From an archaeon (GTDB taxonomy: Archaea; Thermoproteota; Nitrososphaeria; Nitrososphaerales; Gagatemarchaeaceae), in assembly GCA_021791695.1 (NCBI GenBank), contig JAJYWC010000017.1, positions 1 to 39,699 on the forward strand: a stretch of DNA of 39,699 nt. The letters run 5' to 3'. Position 1 is the first letter of the stretch. Each line of letters begins with the position of its first letter. The translations under genes and the position numbers were made by a program. Of this stretch, positions 1 to 7,758 are shown piece after piece. Under the pieces are notes generated by a model. That model ran no database searches, was not told the DNA's origin, and saw only the letters and a list, made by a program, of their open reading frames with translations.

Positions 1-98
1 GCCAAACTACCGACCAAGTGTTTGTGCACCCAATCAATTCCTAGAGTAGTAGGTTTATGCCAGTTTTCGGCCTAAATCCCGCACGGGGTATTTTCGCT

Positions 99-533
99 TC
101 AATCATTCGATTGCTTCTTGTCTCGCACCTGAGTGAAGCTTCTTCTTTGAAGGCCTTCCGCCTTGCCGAAGTGAATGTCCGTAGAGACGATCTCCCCGCG
201 CCTTCTTGGATGGCTGAAGCGGCGTGAATTGAATCCCGGGGGGTTTTCGAGGTGATACCTCTTGATAATCTCCAGTGCATAAGGCAGCAGCGCACCATCA
301 ACATCTCGAATCTTGAGACCGGGCGTCTTCAGAAACGCCTCTCCTGCGGTTACGGGCGTCATCGGCGCTCCTGTGTTTCTTGATTGCCCAGATTAGTTCA
401 TCAAAAGTTAGCGCTGAAGTTGCCGCGACCAGCTCGCCGCGCTGAACTCCTTCAAGAAGCGACCTCCTTTGTTTTCCATGTCGCCCTGATCGAGACTAGC
501 GCGAACGAAGACATTCGAGTCCAGGTATTGCAT
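99..533 (-). pseudogene. vapC: VapC-like PIN-domain toxin, frameshifted
   Basis: Ribonuclease toxin of the VapBC type, present only as pieces in different frames. It starts at ATG 533, 3 bp after the antitoxin stop. Frame 1 gives the PIN start LDSNVFVRASLD. A second frame (about 345-460) gives GELVAATSALTFDELIWAI with the second acidic residue. A third (about 265-345) gives GLKIRDVDGALLPYALEI. A fourth (about 210-262) gives PRDSIHAASAIQEGAG with the third acid, and the reading then returns to give VSTDIHFGKAEGLQRR with the last acid. All four PIN acidic positions can still be read, so only indels separate this from a full-length toxin of about 130 residues. At least four shifts are needed, two of them at a C run (near 240) and a G run (near 200). 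Either the toxin was lost recently or the local sequence has base-call errors; clustering within 435 bp favours decay. Confidence 0.75.
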
Positions 534-536
534 TAG

Positions 537-788
537 TCAGTTCCTGCTTTCGAGCTCTTCCGCGTGCGCGTGGGCTGAGATACGCCCGACCGGCCTTCCC
601 TTTCTCGCAATCGAGCGGAACACAGCGACGCTGTCAGTGGGACACCTTTCGAGTAACAACCTCTCTCCCTCCAGTTTGACCACTACCTTTGAATCAGGGT
701 AGATCTTCAGCGCCTTCCTCATCGCGCTCGGAATAACAACCTGACCTTTAGGCCCAGCCTTCATCTCCTCATCGATTGTGGACGTCAT
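537..788 (-). CDS. vapB: VapB-like AbrB/SpoVT antitoxin
   Basis: Predicted antitoxin and DNA-binding autorepressor of 83 residues. The N-terminal swapped-hairpin AbrB domain is visible as GPKGQVVIPSAMRKAL followed by a strand-rich stretch ending VVKLEGERLLLE. The C-terminal tail, rich in Arg and His, would bind the toxin in this family. I chose ATG 788, which places the AbrB domain about 10 residues from the N-terminus; a longer frame to 863 adds a Cys-rich stretch unlike the family and covers the likely operator. The downstream toxin gene begins 3 bp after the stop and is frameshifted, so this antitoxin may now be an orphan. Direct repeats of CTGGGGTT just upstream are a plausible self-operator. 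Confidence 0.8.
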   Translation of the reverse strand: MTSTIDEEMKAGPKGQVVIPSAMRKALKIYPDSKVVVKLEGERLLLERCPTDSVAVFRSIARKGRPVGRISAHAHAEELESRN

Positions 789-790
789 AC

Positions 791-820
791 CTGGGGTTAT
801 ACGTTGGTACAACTGGGGTT
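791..820. promoter_or_regulatory. direct repeats upstream of vapB, candidate operator
   Basis: CTGGGGTT occurs at 791-798 and again at 813-820, 22 bp apart (two helical turns), immediately upstream of the vapB start. TATAC/CATAC follows each copy. VapB/AbrB dimers commonly autoregulate through repeated sites beside their own gene; the assignment here is by position only. Confidence 0.35.
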
Positions 821-938
821 CATACTCTACCTGGGAGCAGCAGCATACATACGCCAAAGGCAACCCGCAATCTCACCCGGGCACCTCACTCCGCGATGGC
901 GGGTCTCCAGCTTTACAGGTTTCGTAGCTTCGGCATCG

Positions 939-960
939 CTCGTTCCAGGTCTGGAACGAG
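939..960. repeat. perfect 10-bp inverted repeat upstream of DUF4382 gene
   Basis: CTCGTTCCAG at 939-948 and CTGGAACGAG at 951-960 are perfect reverse complements separated by GT. The repeat lies 70-90 bp upstream of the ATG at 1030, in the gap between the divergent vapB gene and the DUF4382 gene. Its GTTCC/GGAAC half-sites are the same as in the element at 976-1001. It could be an extra operator site or a hairpin. Confidence 0.5.
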
Positions 961-975
961 GTTGCAAATCGAGGA

Positions 976-1001
976 GGAACCAGAGTTCCACGGGGTTCCT
1001 T
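976..1001 (+). promoter_or_regulatory. GGAAC-N4-GTTCC-N5-GTTCC-TT element, copy A
   Basis: GGAAC (976-980), GTTCC (985-989) and GTTCC (995-999) followed by TT; the last GTTCC ends 31 bp before the ATG at 1030. The same arrangement recurs at 2228-2253 before the next gene with the same spacing to its ATG. The repeats are 10 bp apart, so on one face of the helix. It sits where an archaeal activator or promoter element would be expected. Confidence 0.55.
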
Positions 1002-1029
1002 TTCGTCGCCGTCTTCCTAAGCGCAACCC

Positions 1030-2169
1030 ATGAAAACATCTTACGCAATAGGAATCGGAATCGCAGTGGTCCTCGTCATCACCTTGGCGGTGGCGGGGCT
1101 CCAGGGAATGCAGCAGAATGCGCCAAGTCCCACGTCGACAACCCTCGGTACGAGTCCGGGGGTTTCATCGAACACGAGTGGAGCCGCGACTTCGAGCGCA
1201 CATCAGAGCGCGAACTCGGGTGAGTTTGCTATGATGGCCACGGACCCGCCCATCACGGCCTCCGGCGTCAGCAGCGCCACCGTCACTTATAGCGGCCTTG
1301 CCATCCACAGTGCGGGCAGCGCATCAGCGAGCGGATGGACGCAGCTACAAGGCTCAGGAAGCGTCAACCTGATGAGCTCCGTCAACGTGAGCCAGACTAT
1401 CGCCTCAGCCCAGGTCCAGAGCGGAACATACGACATGGTGGCAATGAACATCACGTCTGGGTCGGTCGTCTACAATGGCCAATCTCAGGCTGCCACAATC
1501 GCGTCCGGGAACCTCGAAATCCACCTGAACAGCGACGTCCAAGTCAGCAGCTCCTCCTCCAGCGCAGCAATCGTCGACCTGCGGACCTTCGTCATCAATG
1601 CAGGCAACTCATCCAGCCCGCAGTTCGTCATCAGCATAGCCGCAAAGGCCACTTCAGTCCCCTCAAGCGACGTGGCGGAGACGTCGCTCCAAGTCGGAGC
1701 CAAGGCTAGTCTGAACGGGCAGGCATGGTGGACCGGCTTCCAGGATCAGACCGCGACTAGGATAACCATCAGTTCAGCCACCCTGACGAGCAGTTCACTC
1801 AGCCTCAAACTGAGCAACTCGGGCAACTCGTCGGGCGAGATCCAGACCATAGTCGTCACCCCGACCTCTGCCAGTAGCGCCGCCACCGCGTCACTACCCA
1901 GTTCGCTCTCGGGCTCGGCGGTCTTCACCGTCGGCGGCGACGGATCCGTCCAGGCTTCGAACACGCTTCAGGGGGCCATCCTCCTGAACAACAGCACGGG
2001 CACCACGGTCAACGCCGGGTCCTCTACGACCATCAGCTTCGGCGGGACCATATCCCTCAATTTCGGCTCGGGGGTGCTGCAGCTCTCGGGTGTGGTGGCG
2101 GGGCAGAGCTATCTGGTCACCGTCATGGGTGCGAACACATTCGCGAACATCGTAGTGGTGGCCCAGTAA
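1030..2169 (+). CDS. exported DUF4382-domain protein
   Basis: Predicted secreted or membrane-anchored protein of 379 residues. An N-terminal hydrophobic segment (about residues 5-24, AIGIGIAVVLVITLAVAGL) is followed by a Ser/Thr/Ala-rich linker and, from about residue 65, a DUF4382-like domain: MATDPPITASGV, strands with SATVTYSGLAIH, a Trp in SGWTQL, then VNLM and SGTYDMVAMNI, which match the family's usual order. The C-terminal half (about 215-379) is Ser/Gly/Asn-rich and beta-strand-like. Several N-x-S/T sites fit archaeal surface glycosylation. DUF4382 proteins are extracellular and have no firmly known function. The gene shares a promoter element with the downstream exported protein, so the two are probably co-regulated. 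A T6 run at 2189-2194 after the stop may terminate transcription. Confidence 0.7.
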   Translation: MKTSYAIGIGIAVVLVITLAVAGLQGMQQNAPSPTSTTLGTSPGVSSNTSGAATSSAHQSANSGEFAMMATDPPITASGVSSATVTYSGLAIHSAGSASASGWTQLQGSGSVNLMSSVNVSQTIASAQVQSGTYDMVAMNITSGSVVYNGQSQAATIASGNLEIHLNSDVQVSSSSSSAAIVDLRTFVINAGNSSSPQFVISIAAKATSVPSSDVAETSLQVGAKASLNGQAWWTGFQDQTATRITISSATLTSSSLSLKLSNSGNSSGEIQTIVVTPTSASSAATASLPSSLSGSAVFTVGGDGSVQASNTLQGAILLNNSTGTTVNAGSSTTISFGGTISLNFGSGVLQLSGVVAGQSYLVTVMGANTFANIVVVAQ

Positions 2170-2186
2170 GGGCCCCACTCCCTGCA

Positions 2187-2196
2187 ATTTTTTCTG
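2187..2196 (+). terminator. T-rich terminator candidate
   Basis: A run of six T after CAA, 18 bp past the DUF4382 stop codon. Archaeal RNA polymerase terminates on oligo-T in the non-template strand without needing a hairpin. A new promoter element follows at 2228. Confidence 0.35.
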
Positions 2197-2227
2197 ATTT
2201 CTCTGGTCATTCACGATCTTATTGGCT

Positions 2228-2253
2228 GGAACAAGCGTTCCAGTGCGTTCCTT
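2228..2253 (+). promoter_or_regulatory. GGAAC-N4-GTTCC-N5-GTTCC-TT element, copy B
   Basis: GGAAC (2228-2232), GTTCC (2237-2241) and GTTCC (2247-2251) followed by TT. The last GTTCC ends 31 bp before the ATG at 2282, exactly as for copy A. The first two units extend to a perfect 7-bp inverted repeat, CTGGAAC/GTTCCAG (2226-2243). The flanking bases differ from copy A, so conservation is restricted to the motif units and their spacing. Confidence 0.55.
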
Positions 2254-2281
2254 ATGCATCGCGCGATAGACGGTAGTTGTC

Positions 2282-4159
2282 ATGGTGAGAAGCGCGGCCA
2301 GGCTTGCACGGATCTCGGCGGTCAGCATGATACTAGTCCTTGTGGCGTCCGCCCCGTATGTCGCTTTTGCGCAGAGCGGCGACCAGCCGACCGCAGCACA
2401 ACTACAGACCGAGATTCAGGTCGCCGTTTCGGCCAGGACCTATTCATCGGGGCTGCTCTCCACCGCCGCCAGCCACGGCCTGAACATTAGTTCGGCACAA
2501 TCGCTCATTGTTACGGGCAACTCCTCGCTCGCTTCAGCCCGGTCGGAGCTTGCATTCGGCGGGAATCTCACAGCAGGAGTGCATGATGCTCTTACCGCAA
2601 TCAGCGATTTTTCGGCGGCGTCTGTCAGCCTCGGCATCGCGCTGCAGGAATCAGGGTTAGCAGGACCGGCAGACTTCGAGAGTGCGATTGGCGCCATCAC
2701 GTCCGCCAACGGGACTACCGCCGTGTTGTCCACTATAATCACGAACGTATGCGCCATGACCAGCGTCAACTCATCGCTCACCGGCGGCTTCCTTCATGAC
2801 TGCAACGCTGGCAGGACTGACGTCTCCAACTCGTTCGTCGCACTTAAGGAGGCTTCAATCGCCGTCGCGGAAGTTGAGGCTGGCCAGGCCGGTGCAAACC
2901 TCTCGACCTCTTCGGTCTTCGTTGCGCAGGCAAGGAGCAACCTCACCCAGGCGGCTGCTTTGATAGGCCAGCTATCGGCGTACACCTACGCCGAAAGAGG
3001 AGAAGCTTTTGTCAGCGGACCTCTGGCGCACCAGATGGCCCTCGCGAACGCTTCGGTGGGGGTACAGGGGTCCCTCTCAGCGGAGTTCGGCACGCTGGTC
3101 TCCGATTTCCAGTCGTCCTCGAGTGCAATCGGCACTGGTGTCGACGGCGTTACGTCTACCGTCTCGGTCACCTCCAGCGCCATCTCGTCCGTGGACTACG
3201 CCTCGGTGGGCACGAGCGCGTCGACGCAGGAGGCCACGCTTGCAAACATCCAGTCTGACCTCGCGCTGTTGGGCCAGCAACTGCCCGCGGCACTGCCTCC
3301 TGGGATTACAGCGACGATCCAGAGCGACATCACGGCGACGCAGGCCAACCTGACAATCTATTCCAAGGCGCTTGAGAACTCCGGGTCTGTAGCCGACTCC
3401 TATCCCTCGGTCATCTTGAGCGGATTCTCAGCTTACTCCGCGAGTTACCAGGCCGGGGTGATGGCAACGGAGCAAGAGGCTCAGGCTTTCCTCGCTTCCT
3501 ACTCATCGCTCCAGACCGAAGTGAACGGTGTGGCAAGCCAATTCCCACTTCTCACAATCCTCGCTCAATGGAGCGTGACGCTGGACTCCGCGGGGCAGGG
3601 TGCCGCAGCGGGCAGCGTGGCCGTCGACACGGCTCTGCAAGGGATGTCGAGTGCTCTCACATCCTTGGGGACCGACATTTCCGATTCCACCGTGGCCGTC
3701 GAATCGGCTACGACAAAGGTGCAGGTCGGGAGTGCCCTCATCCAGAACGCGACGGCCATCTCTTCATCCGAGGTTGGCTGGCTCAATTCCACGGGGATGA
3801 CTCTGGTGGTCCAGGCGGTGGCGTCCCTCAAGACAACGGCACAGGCGGCGAGCAACTTCACAGTATCGTCTCAGGCTTTGTTGCAGCTCCAGCTGGACCA
3901 GATTGGCCCGGCTGCCCAGAACCTGGCGAGCACGGGGGCTTCGGTAAAATCGCAGACCGCTGCTGCGTCGGGGTCGATGAGTTCCGCAGAAGCAGTGATA
4001 GCGGGAGACCTGCAGGCCCGTGTCCAAGCGGTGGCCTCAGCGAATTCACTCATCCACCAGGCGCTGTCTTTGCTCGGTGCACTGCAGGTCAGCCAGGGAG
4101 TGTCGCTGCTTGTGCAGGCGTCAGCACAGGTGCAGCTCGCCTACTCAAAGCCTGACTAA
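2282..4159 (+). CDS. large secreted Ala/Ser-rich helical protein, unknown function
   Basis: I do not recognise the family. The 625-residue product has a clear signal peptide (about residues 8-30, ending PYVAFAQ) and no further convincing membrane segment. The mature part is very rich in Ala, Ser, Val, Leu and Gln, almost free of Cys, and reads as long amphipathic helices with recurring short patterns such as SLASARSEL, SSVFVAQARSNL and VSLLVQASAQVQLAY, suggesting an extended coiled or bundle-like extracellular protein. Numerous N-x-S/T sites suggest glycosylation. ATG 2282 is chosen because the signal peptide begins there and the shared GGAAC/GTTCC element lies at the same distance as in the preceding gene. 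The stop overlaps the convergent gene's stop by 4 bp (CTAA/TTAG). Confidence 0.65.
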   Translation: MVRSAARLARISAVSMILVLVASAPYVAFAQSGDQPTAAQLQTEIQVAVSARTYSSGLLSTAASHGLNISSAQSLIVTGNSSLASARSELAFGGNLTAGVHDALTAISDFSAASVSLGIALQESGLAGPADFESAIGAITSANGTTAVLSTIITNVCAMTSVNSSLTGGFLHDCNAGRTDVSNSFVALKEASIAVAEVEAGQAGANLSTSSVFVAQARSNLTQAAALIGQLSAYTYAERGEAFVSGPLAHQMALANASVGVQGSLSAEFGTLVSDFQSSSSAIGTGVDGVTSTVSVTSSAISSVDYASVGTSASTQEATLANIQSDLALLGQQLPAALPPGITATIQSDITATQANLTIYSKALENSGSVADSYPSVILSGFSAYSASYQAGVMATEQEAQAFLASYSSLQTEVNGVASQFPLLTILAQWSVTLDSAGQGAAAGSVAVDTALQGMSSALTSLGTDISDSTVAVESATTKVQVGSALIQNATAISSSEVGWLNSTGMTLVVQAVASLKTTAQAASNFTVSSQALLQLQLDQIGPAAQNLASTGASVKSQTAAASGSMSSAEAVIAGDLQARVQAVASANSLIHQALSLLGALQVSQGVSLLVQASAQVQLAYSKPD

Positions 4160-5103
4160 CTCTCTGCCTGTCTCTCGCGGTTCTTTATGACCTCGACCTG
4201 GTTCTGGGATCCGACCTTGGTTATCTTGATGTATCCGAGTCTCTCGAGCCGCTTGATTTGCCTCCAGCCCGAGGTCTTGGGAAGCGCAAAACGGGTCCTT
4301 ATCTCAGGTTCGAAGACCCTTCCGCCCTTCTCCACGATGTAATTCAGAACCTGGATGTCGTCCGGCCGCAGATCAGCACCATTGAGGTCAACGACTTTGC
4401 GCCTCCTAGAGAGTACCAGTGCGGTGAGCGCGGCTGCCATGATGACGGCTAATACTCCAGATTCAACTAAGGGGCTCGGAGCGCTGCTCCCGGAGCCTGC
4501 CTGGCTACCGGAGACAATTGAAGCCTGGCTGCTCGACGCCGACCCTGACGAAGTATAATACCCTGACGTGGAAGCGCCCGAAAGCGAGCTAACAGAGATC
4601 GGGATGCCATAGTCGATCTGCCACTCGCCCGGAGCTAGGACAATGACCGGAGAGCCTCCCTGCTCCGAGAACGAAGCAGGGGTTCCTGAAACCGAGGTCA
4701 CCATCGACTCAGGGGGGAGGATCAGCGTCGCGTTGTAGCTCGTGGAAAAATTGAGCATCCATACGGTACCCTGCTTGTCGGTGAGAGCGTCAGTGTCATA
4801 GCGGAGCGTGATACCGGTGGACCCGAGGGTGTATATTGTAATGTTGGTCCCCGAAATCTGGAAGGAAAGTGGCGACCCGTTCTGGTCCACCGCGACGACA
4901 TCGCTGAGAACGGAGGAGAGTAATCTCACATTAATCGACACATCGCTCGAGTTAGTCGAGATTACCTGGCTGACAGCCGCAGAGCCGTCCCCGTAGACGT
5001 TGATGCTCATCGAGATGCTAGTAGGCTGGGCAGAGACGGTCACCGGACCAACGACAAGTAAGACGACCATGGATGCGAGCACTATCGTGGCCAGCTTGGT
5101 CAT
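4156..5103 (-). CDS. membrane-anchored protein with cytoplasmic winged-helix domain
   Basis: Predicted one-pass sensor/regulator of 315 residues. A signal peptide (residues 1-25) leads to an extracellular beta-rich domain (about 30-180), a Ser/Gly-rich stalk (about 180-215), one membrane helix (about 216-237, VLAVIMAAALTALVLSRRR) and a cytoplasmic C-terminal winged helix (about 245-310: LRPDDIQVLNYIVEKGGRV, TSGWRQIKRLERLGYI). This order is seen in archaeal surface-exposed proteins with DNA-binding tails. An SD-like GGAGGT lies 11 bp before the ATG. It converges on the gene for the large secreted protein, and could respond to surface state and control the two neighbouring exported-protein genes; that link is inference. 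It has no catalytic motif. Confidence 0.7.
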   Translation of the reverse strand: MTKLATIVLASMVVLLVVGPVTVSAQPTSISMSINVYGDGSAAVSQVISTNSSDVSINVRLLSSVLSDVVAVDQNGSPLSFQISGTNITIYTLGSTGITLRYDTDALTDKQGTVWMLNFSTSYNATLILPPESMVTSVSGTPASFSEQGGSPVIVLAPGEWQIDYGIPISVSSLSGASTSGYYTSSGSASSSQASIVSGSQAGSGSSAPSPLVESGVLAVIMAAALTALVLSRRRKVVDLNGADLRPDDIQVLNYIVEKGGRVFEPEIRTRFALPKTSGWRQIKRLERLGYIKITKVGSQNQVEVIKNRERQAES

Positions 5104-5192
5104 GACCCGATTAAACCTCCGTTTCAGTCGAAAACAGAGCTTATCACTCTTTTCAACACAGAGGCGATTCTAACCGCACGGCTCCCGGTCAA

Positions 5193-6392
5193 TCACCAAA
5201 GAACTACCGGCGGGGTGTCGGAGGACGCCCTGCTTCGCGTCTGCGTGCACTGGACACTGATGCCCTGAGGGTGGACACCGCTGTTCGCAACTCCGGCCGG
5301 ATGGCCGCCCGTGCCACTTGGCCCGCGGTCTGCGTGCTGGGAGAAATCCAGGAGCATCGGTGGTATCAACGCGCAGGCTACCATGATAGGTAGCAGAAAG
5401 TAGCTCCAGAACCCATCCACTGGCAGCACGAACGCGCCAACCGTCCCCAGCACTATCAGCCCCGTCAGGAGCTCCTTCTCGGTCCTCCGGAGAATGCAAG
5501 CCACCACGCCGGTACAGGCGATGAAGATGGCGACCCGGACCGAGACCGGCATCTCGAACCCGGTGCCGGAGAGGACGAGAGAGTAGAGGCTCCAGGTGCC
5601 GTTCTGCTGCAGCGGCCTCGTGAACTGGAAGAGCACCGCATCGTGGAGGAATTGTGCTGGTCCCGGAACGACGAATGGTAGGATGACCACCAGGGAGACG
5701 GCTACCGAGATGAGAGGGGTCTTCGGGTCGCGGCGCGAGAGGAAATAGGTTACAAACACCGGAAAGAGGATTATGAGGAGCTGGTCCGTGGCGAGTCCGA
5801 GACCCAGCACTAATCCGGCAAGAGACCATCTCTCGACCGTGATCGCTGCCAGGGCGCAGGAGAGGAACATCGCTCCTACCATGAGGTTGGACCCGACTGC
5901 TGCGGTGAGCCAGATCGAGATCGGCATGACGGCGTAGACCGCCGACGCAAGTAGAGGGACCCAGGGATAGCCCTGATTGGTCCGCTGAATCGACCCTGCG
6001 ATCAAGTAGATGGTGAGGATCGTTATCACGTCAGCGGCTATAGCTCCGTACCGGATGTCGATGCCCGCGAGGACGAACGGTGTGAAGTAGATGGGGACCA
6101 GCGGTAGGTATACGAAGATGACCGACCCACCGTAGTGGTTCGTGTATCCGGAGTAGAGGTATGGGTCCCTGAGGTCGAGAATCTGCTTTGCCGCCTGCTG
6201 GTCGACATAGTAGATGTCGACGGGATTCCCGTCTTGACCGTTCCCGAAGTAGTACATGACGACTAGGCGCAGGACGACGGCTGCCAAACAGATGGCGCTG
6301 AGCGCGTACAGAGGACGGACACTCACGGCGAAGGCCGCCTCATGACCGCCTCCCCTCCTATCCCATAATTCACATTTTCGTACGGCAGCCAT
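5193..6392 (-). CDS. multi-pass membrane protein, GT87/DUF2029-like glycosyltransferase
   Basis: About 399 residues with around ten hydrophobic segments. The first extracytoplasmic loop holds DIYYVDQQAAKQILDLRDPY followed by VYLPLVPIYFTPF, resembling the Asp plus 'DPY...YxPL' pattern of GT-C-fold, polyprenyl-phosphosugar-dependent mannosyltransferases (GT87/DUF2029). It would transfer sugars at the outer membrane face, for example in surface glycan synthesis. The last 50 residues are hydrophilic. The start is uncertain: ATG 6392 gives a charged N-terminus of about 22 residues; GTG 6326 (VSVRPLYAL) begins directly before the first membrane helix. Family assignment is moderate; substrate is unknown. 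Confidence 0.55.
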   Translation of the reverse strand: MAAVRKCELWDRRGGGHEAAFAVSVRPLYALSAICLAAVVLRLVVMYYFGNGQDGNPVDIYYVDQQAAKQILDLRDPYLYSGYTNHYGGSVIFVYLPLVPIYFTPFVLAGIDIRYGAIAADVITILTIYLIAGSIQRTNQGYPWVPLLASAVYAVMPISIWLTAAVGSNLMVGAMFLSCALAAITVERWSLAGLVLGLGLATDQLLIILFPVFVTYFLSRRDPKTPLISVAVSLVVILPFVVPGPAQFLHDAVLFQFTRPLQQNGTWSLYSLVLSGTGFEMPVSVRVAIFIACTGVVACILRRTEKELLTGLIVLGTVGAFVLPVDGFWSYFLLPIMVACALIPPMLLDFSQHADRGPSGTGGHPAGVANSGVHPQGISVQCTQTRSRASSDTPPVVLW

Positions 6393-6430
6393 AACCGTTT
6401 TAGTGTCCTGCTACTGAAACTTCGTCCGCA

Positions 6431-7105
6431 TTGCAGCTCGACGTGGCCATATTCTTAGCTGCCCTCGGCATCACCACGCTGGAGCTGGTCGAAGCAGCGG
6501 CGGTCGGACTGGCCCTGTACGGCGACTCAAGACACCCTTCAGTGTTCCTCTTCGTCGCGCTGGGAGTCGTGGCGGTCTTCGTGCCCATGTTCGCGCTCGG
6601 AGCCCTCATCACCCTCCTCCCCCTCCTCTACGTCAGGCTCGTAGGCGGTGCTCTGCTTCTCTACTTCGGTCTCAGGCTCATCCTGAGCGCTCGCAAGTCT
6701 GTCGTGCGAAGCAGGACAGGGGGTGGTCCCCACGAGATCTTCCAGAGGAGCATCTTCGCCACCGGTTTCTCGGTCGGTGCGATAGAGGCGTTCGAGGCTG
6801 CGATAGTGCTTACCGGGCTGCTTCCGAACGGCTACCAGTCGACCGTACTGGGGATTGGTGGAGGTGTTGTCTTCGTTGTCGGCGCGACCTATGCGCTCCG
6901 GAACCAGGTCAGAAAGGTCAAGCAGGCGGATACCAAGGTAGTCGTATCGGCGCTGCTCCTTTCATTCTCGGTGTTCTGGTTCGGGGAGGCGTTCGTCGAA
7001 GTGGACGACGTGGTGCTAATCCCGCTCTTCGTGGTCTTCGTTTCAGCTGTCTATTTTATCGCGAACAGACCCTCGGGCCATTCAACCCTGCCGGGTCCCG
7101 GGTGA
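6431..7105 (+). CDS. GDT1/UPF0016-like two-repeat membrane transporter
   Basis: Predicted integral membrane protein of 224 residues with six hydrophobic segments arranged as two repeats. Each repeat carries an acidic motif in a helix: TTLELVEAAAVGLALYGD near residue 15 and AIEAFEAAIVLTGLL near residue 115. This is reminiscent of the ExGD motifs of the UPF0016/GDT1 (TMEM165) cation exchangers and the wider LysE-type superfamily, but the match is partial. TTG 6431 is the start, since no ATG or GTG lies nearby and a TATA-like GTTTTAGTG sits about 30 bp upstream. The 3' end overlaps the convergent phosphoribosyltransferase gene by 24 bp. Confidence 0.5.
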   Translation: MQLDVAIFLAALGITTLELVEAAAVGLALYGDSRHPSVFLFVALGVVAVFVPMFALGALITLLPLLYVRLVGGALLLYFGLRLILSARKSVVRSRTGGGPHEIFQRSIFATGFSVGAIEAFEAAIVLTGLLPNGYQSTVLGIGGGVVFVVGATYALRNQVRKVKQADTKVVVSALLLSFSVFWFGEAFVEVDDVVLIPLFVVFVSAVYFIANRPSGHSTLPGPG

Positions 7106-7738
7106 CCCGGACAAAGCTTTCCTCACGGTTTCGTCGTCGACCTGATCGAACCTGTCATAGAAACCTCCTATCGCGTAGAATGGTTCGGGCGTCGAGGGGC
7201 AGACCACGCGGTCGGCGACCGTGGCAAGTTCGGCCACCGCTTCGCGCGAGCCCACGGGCGCTGCCACGATGACCTCCGCAGCGCCTCCGGCTCTCACCGA
7301 TGCGACAGCAGCCTTGGCTGTCGCGCCCGTCGCGATCCCGTCGTCGACGATCACGACAACCTTCCCCCGCAGCGAAGGAAAGGGGCGCTCCCCCCTGTAC
7401 GCGACCATCCTCCTCCGGACTTCACCCTCCTGCGCCTTGACCTCCAAATCCAGATACTTCTGAGGCACTCGGAGTAGTCTGACCATGTCGCGGTCGATTA
7501 TGGGCTCGCCTTCTTGGGTCACCGCGCCGATGGCCAGTTCGGGATTTTCGGGCGCGCCGACCTTTCGGGTGATTACGATGTCGAGCGGGGACGCTAGGGA
7601 GTCGGCGACTACCCGGGCGACTGGGACTCCACCGCGCGGAATCGCCAGGACGAGTACCCCGGCGCGTCCCTTGAGGAAGCCAAGCGCCCCGGCCAGACGG
7701 GCTCCTGCGTCTTCTCTATCCCGGTACAGCGGCGTCAT
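7082..7738 (-). CDS. phosphoribosyltransferase family protein
   Basis: Type I PRTase fold protein of 218 residues. The PRPP-binding loop is VVVIVDDGIATGAT (about residues 126-139), preceded by the substrate-side segment IPRGGVPVARVVADSL (about 34-49). The first residues (LYRDREDAGARLAGAL) match the stand-alone family annotated as predicted phosphoribosyltransferases, often found beside stress or dienelactone-hydrolase-like genes, whose substrate is not established. It lies 20 bp downstream of the SDR gene on the same strand, so co-transcription is likely. The 3' end overlaps the transporter gene on the opposite strand. Confidence 0.8.
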   Translation of the reverse strand: MTPLYRDREDAGARLAGALGFLKGRAGVLVLAIPRGGVPVARVVADSLASPLDIVITRKVGAPENPELAIGAVTQEGEPIIDRDMVRLLRVPQKYLDLEVKAQEGEVRRRMVAYRGERPFPSLRGKVVVIVDDGIATGATAKAAVASVRAGGAAEVIVAAPVGSREAVAELATVADRVVCPSTPEPFYAIGGFYDRFDQVDDETVRKALSGSPGTRQG

Positions 7739-7758
7739 CGCGATGAAATCGGGCGCCG

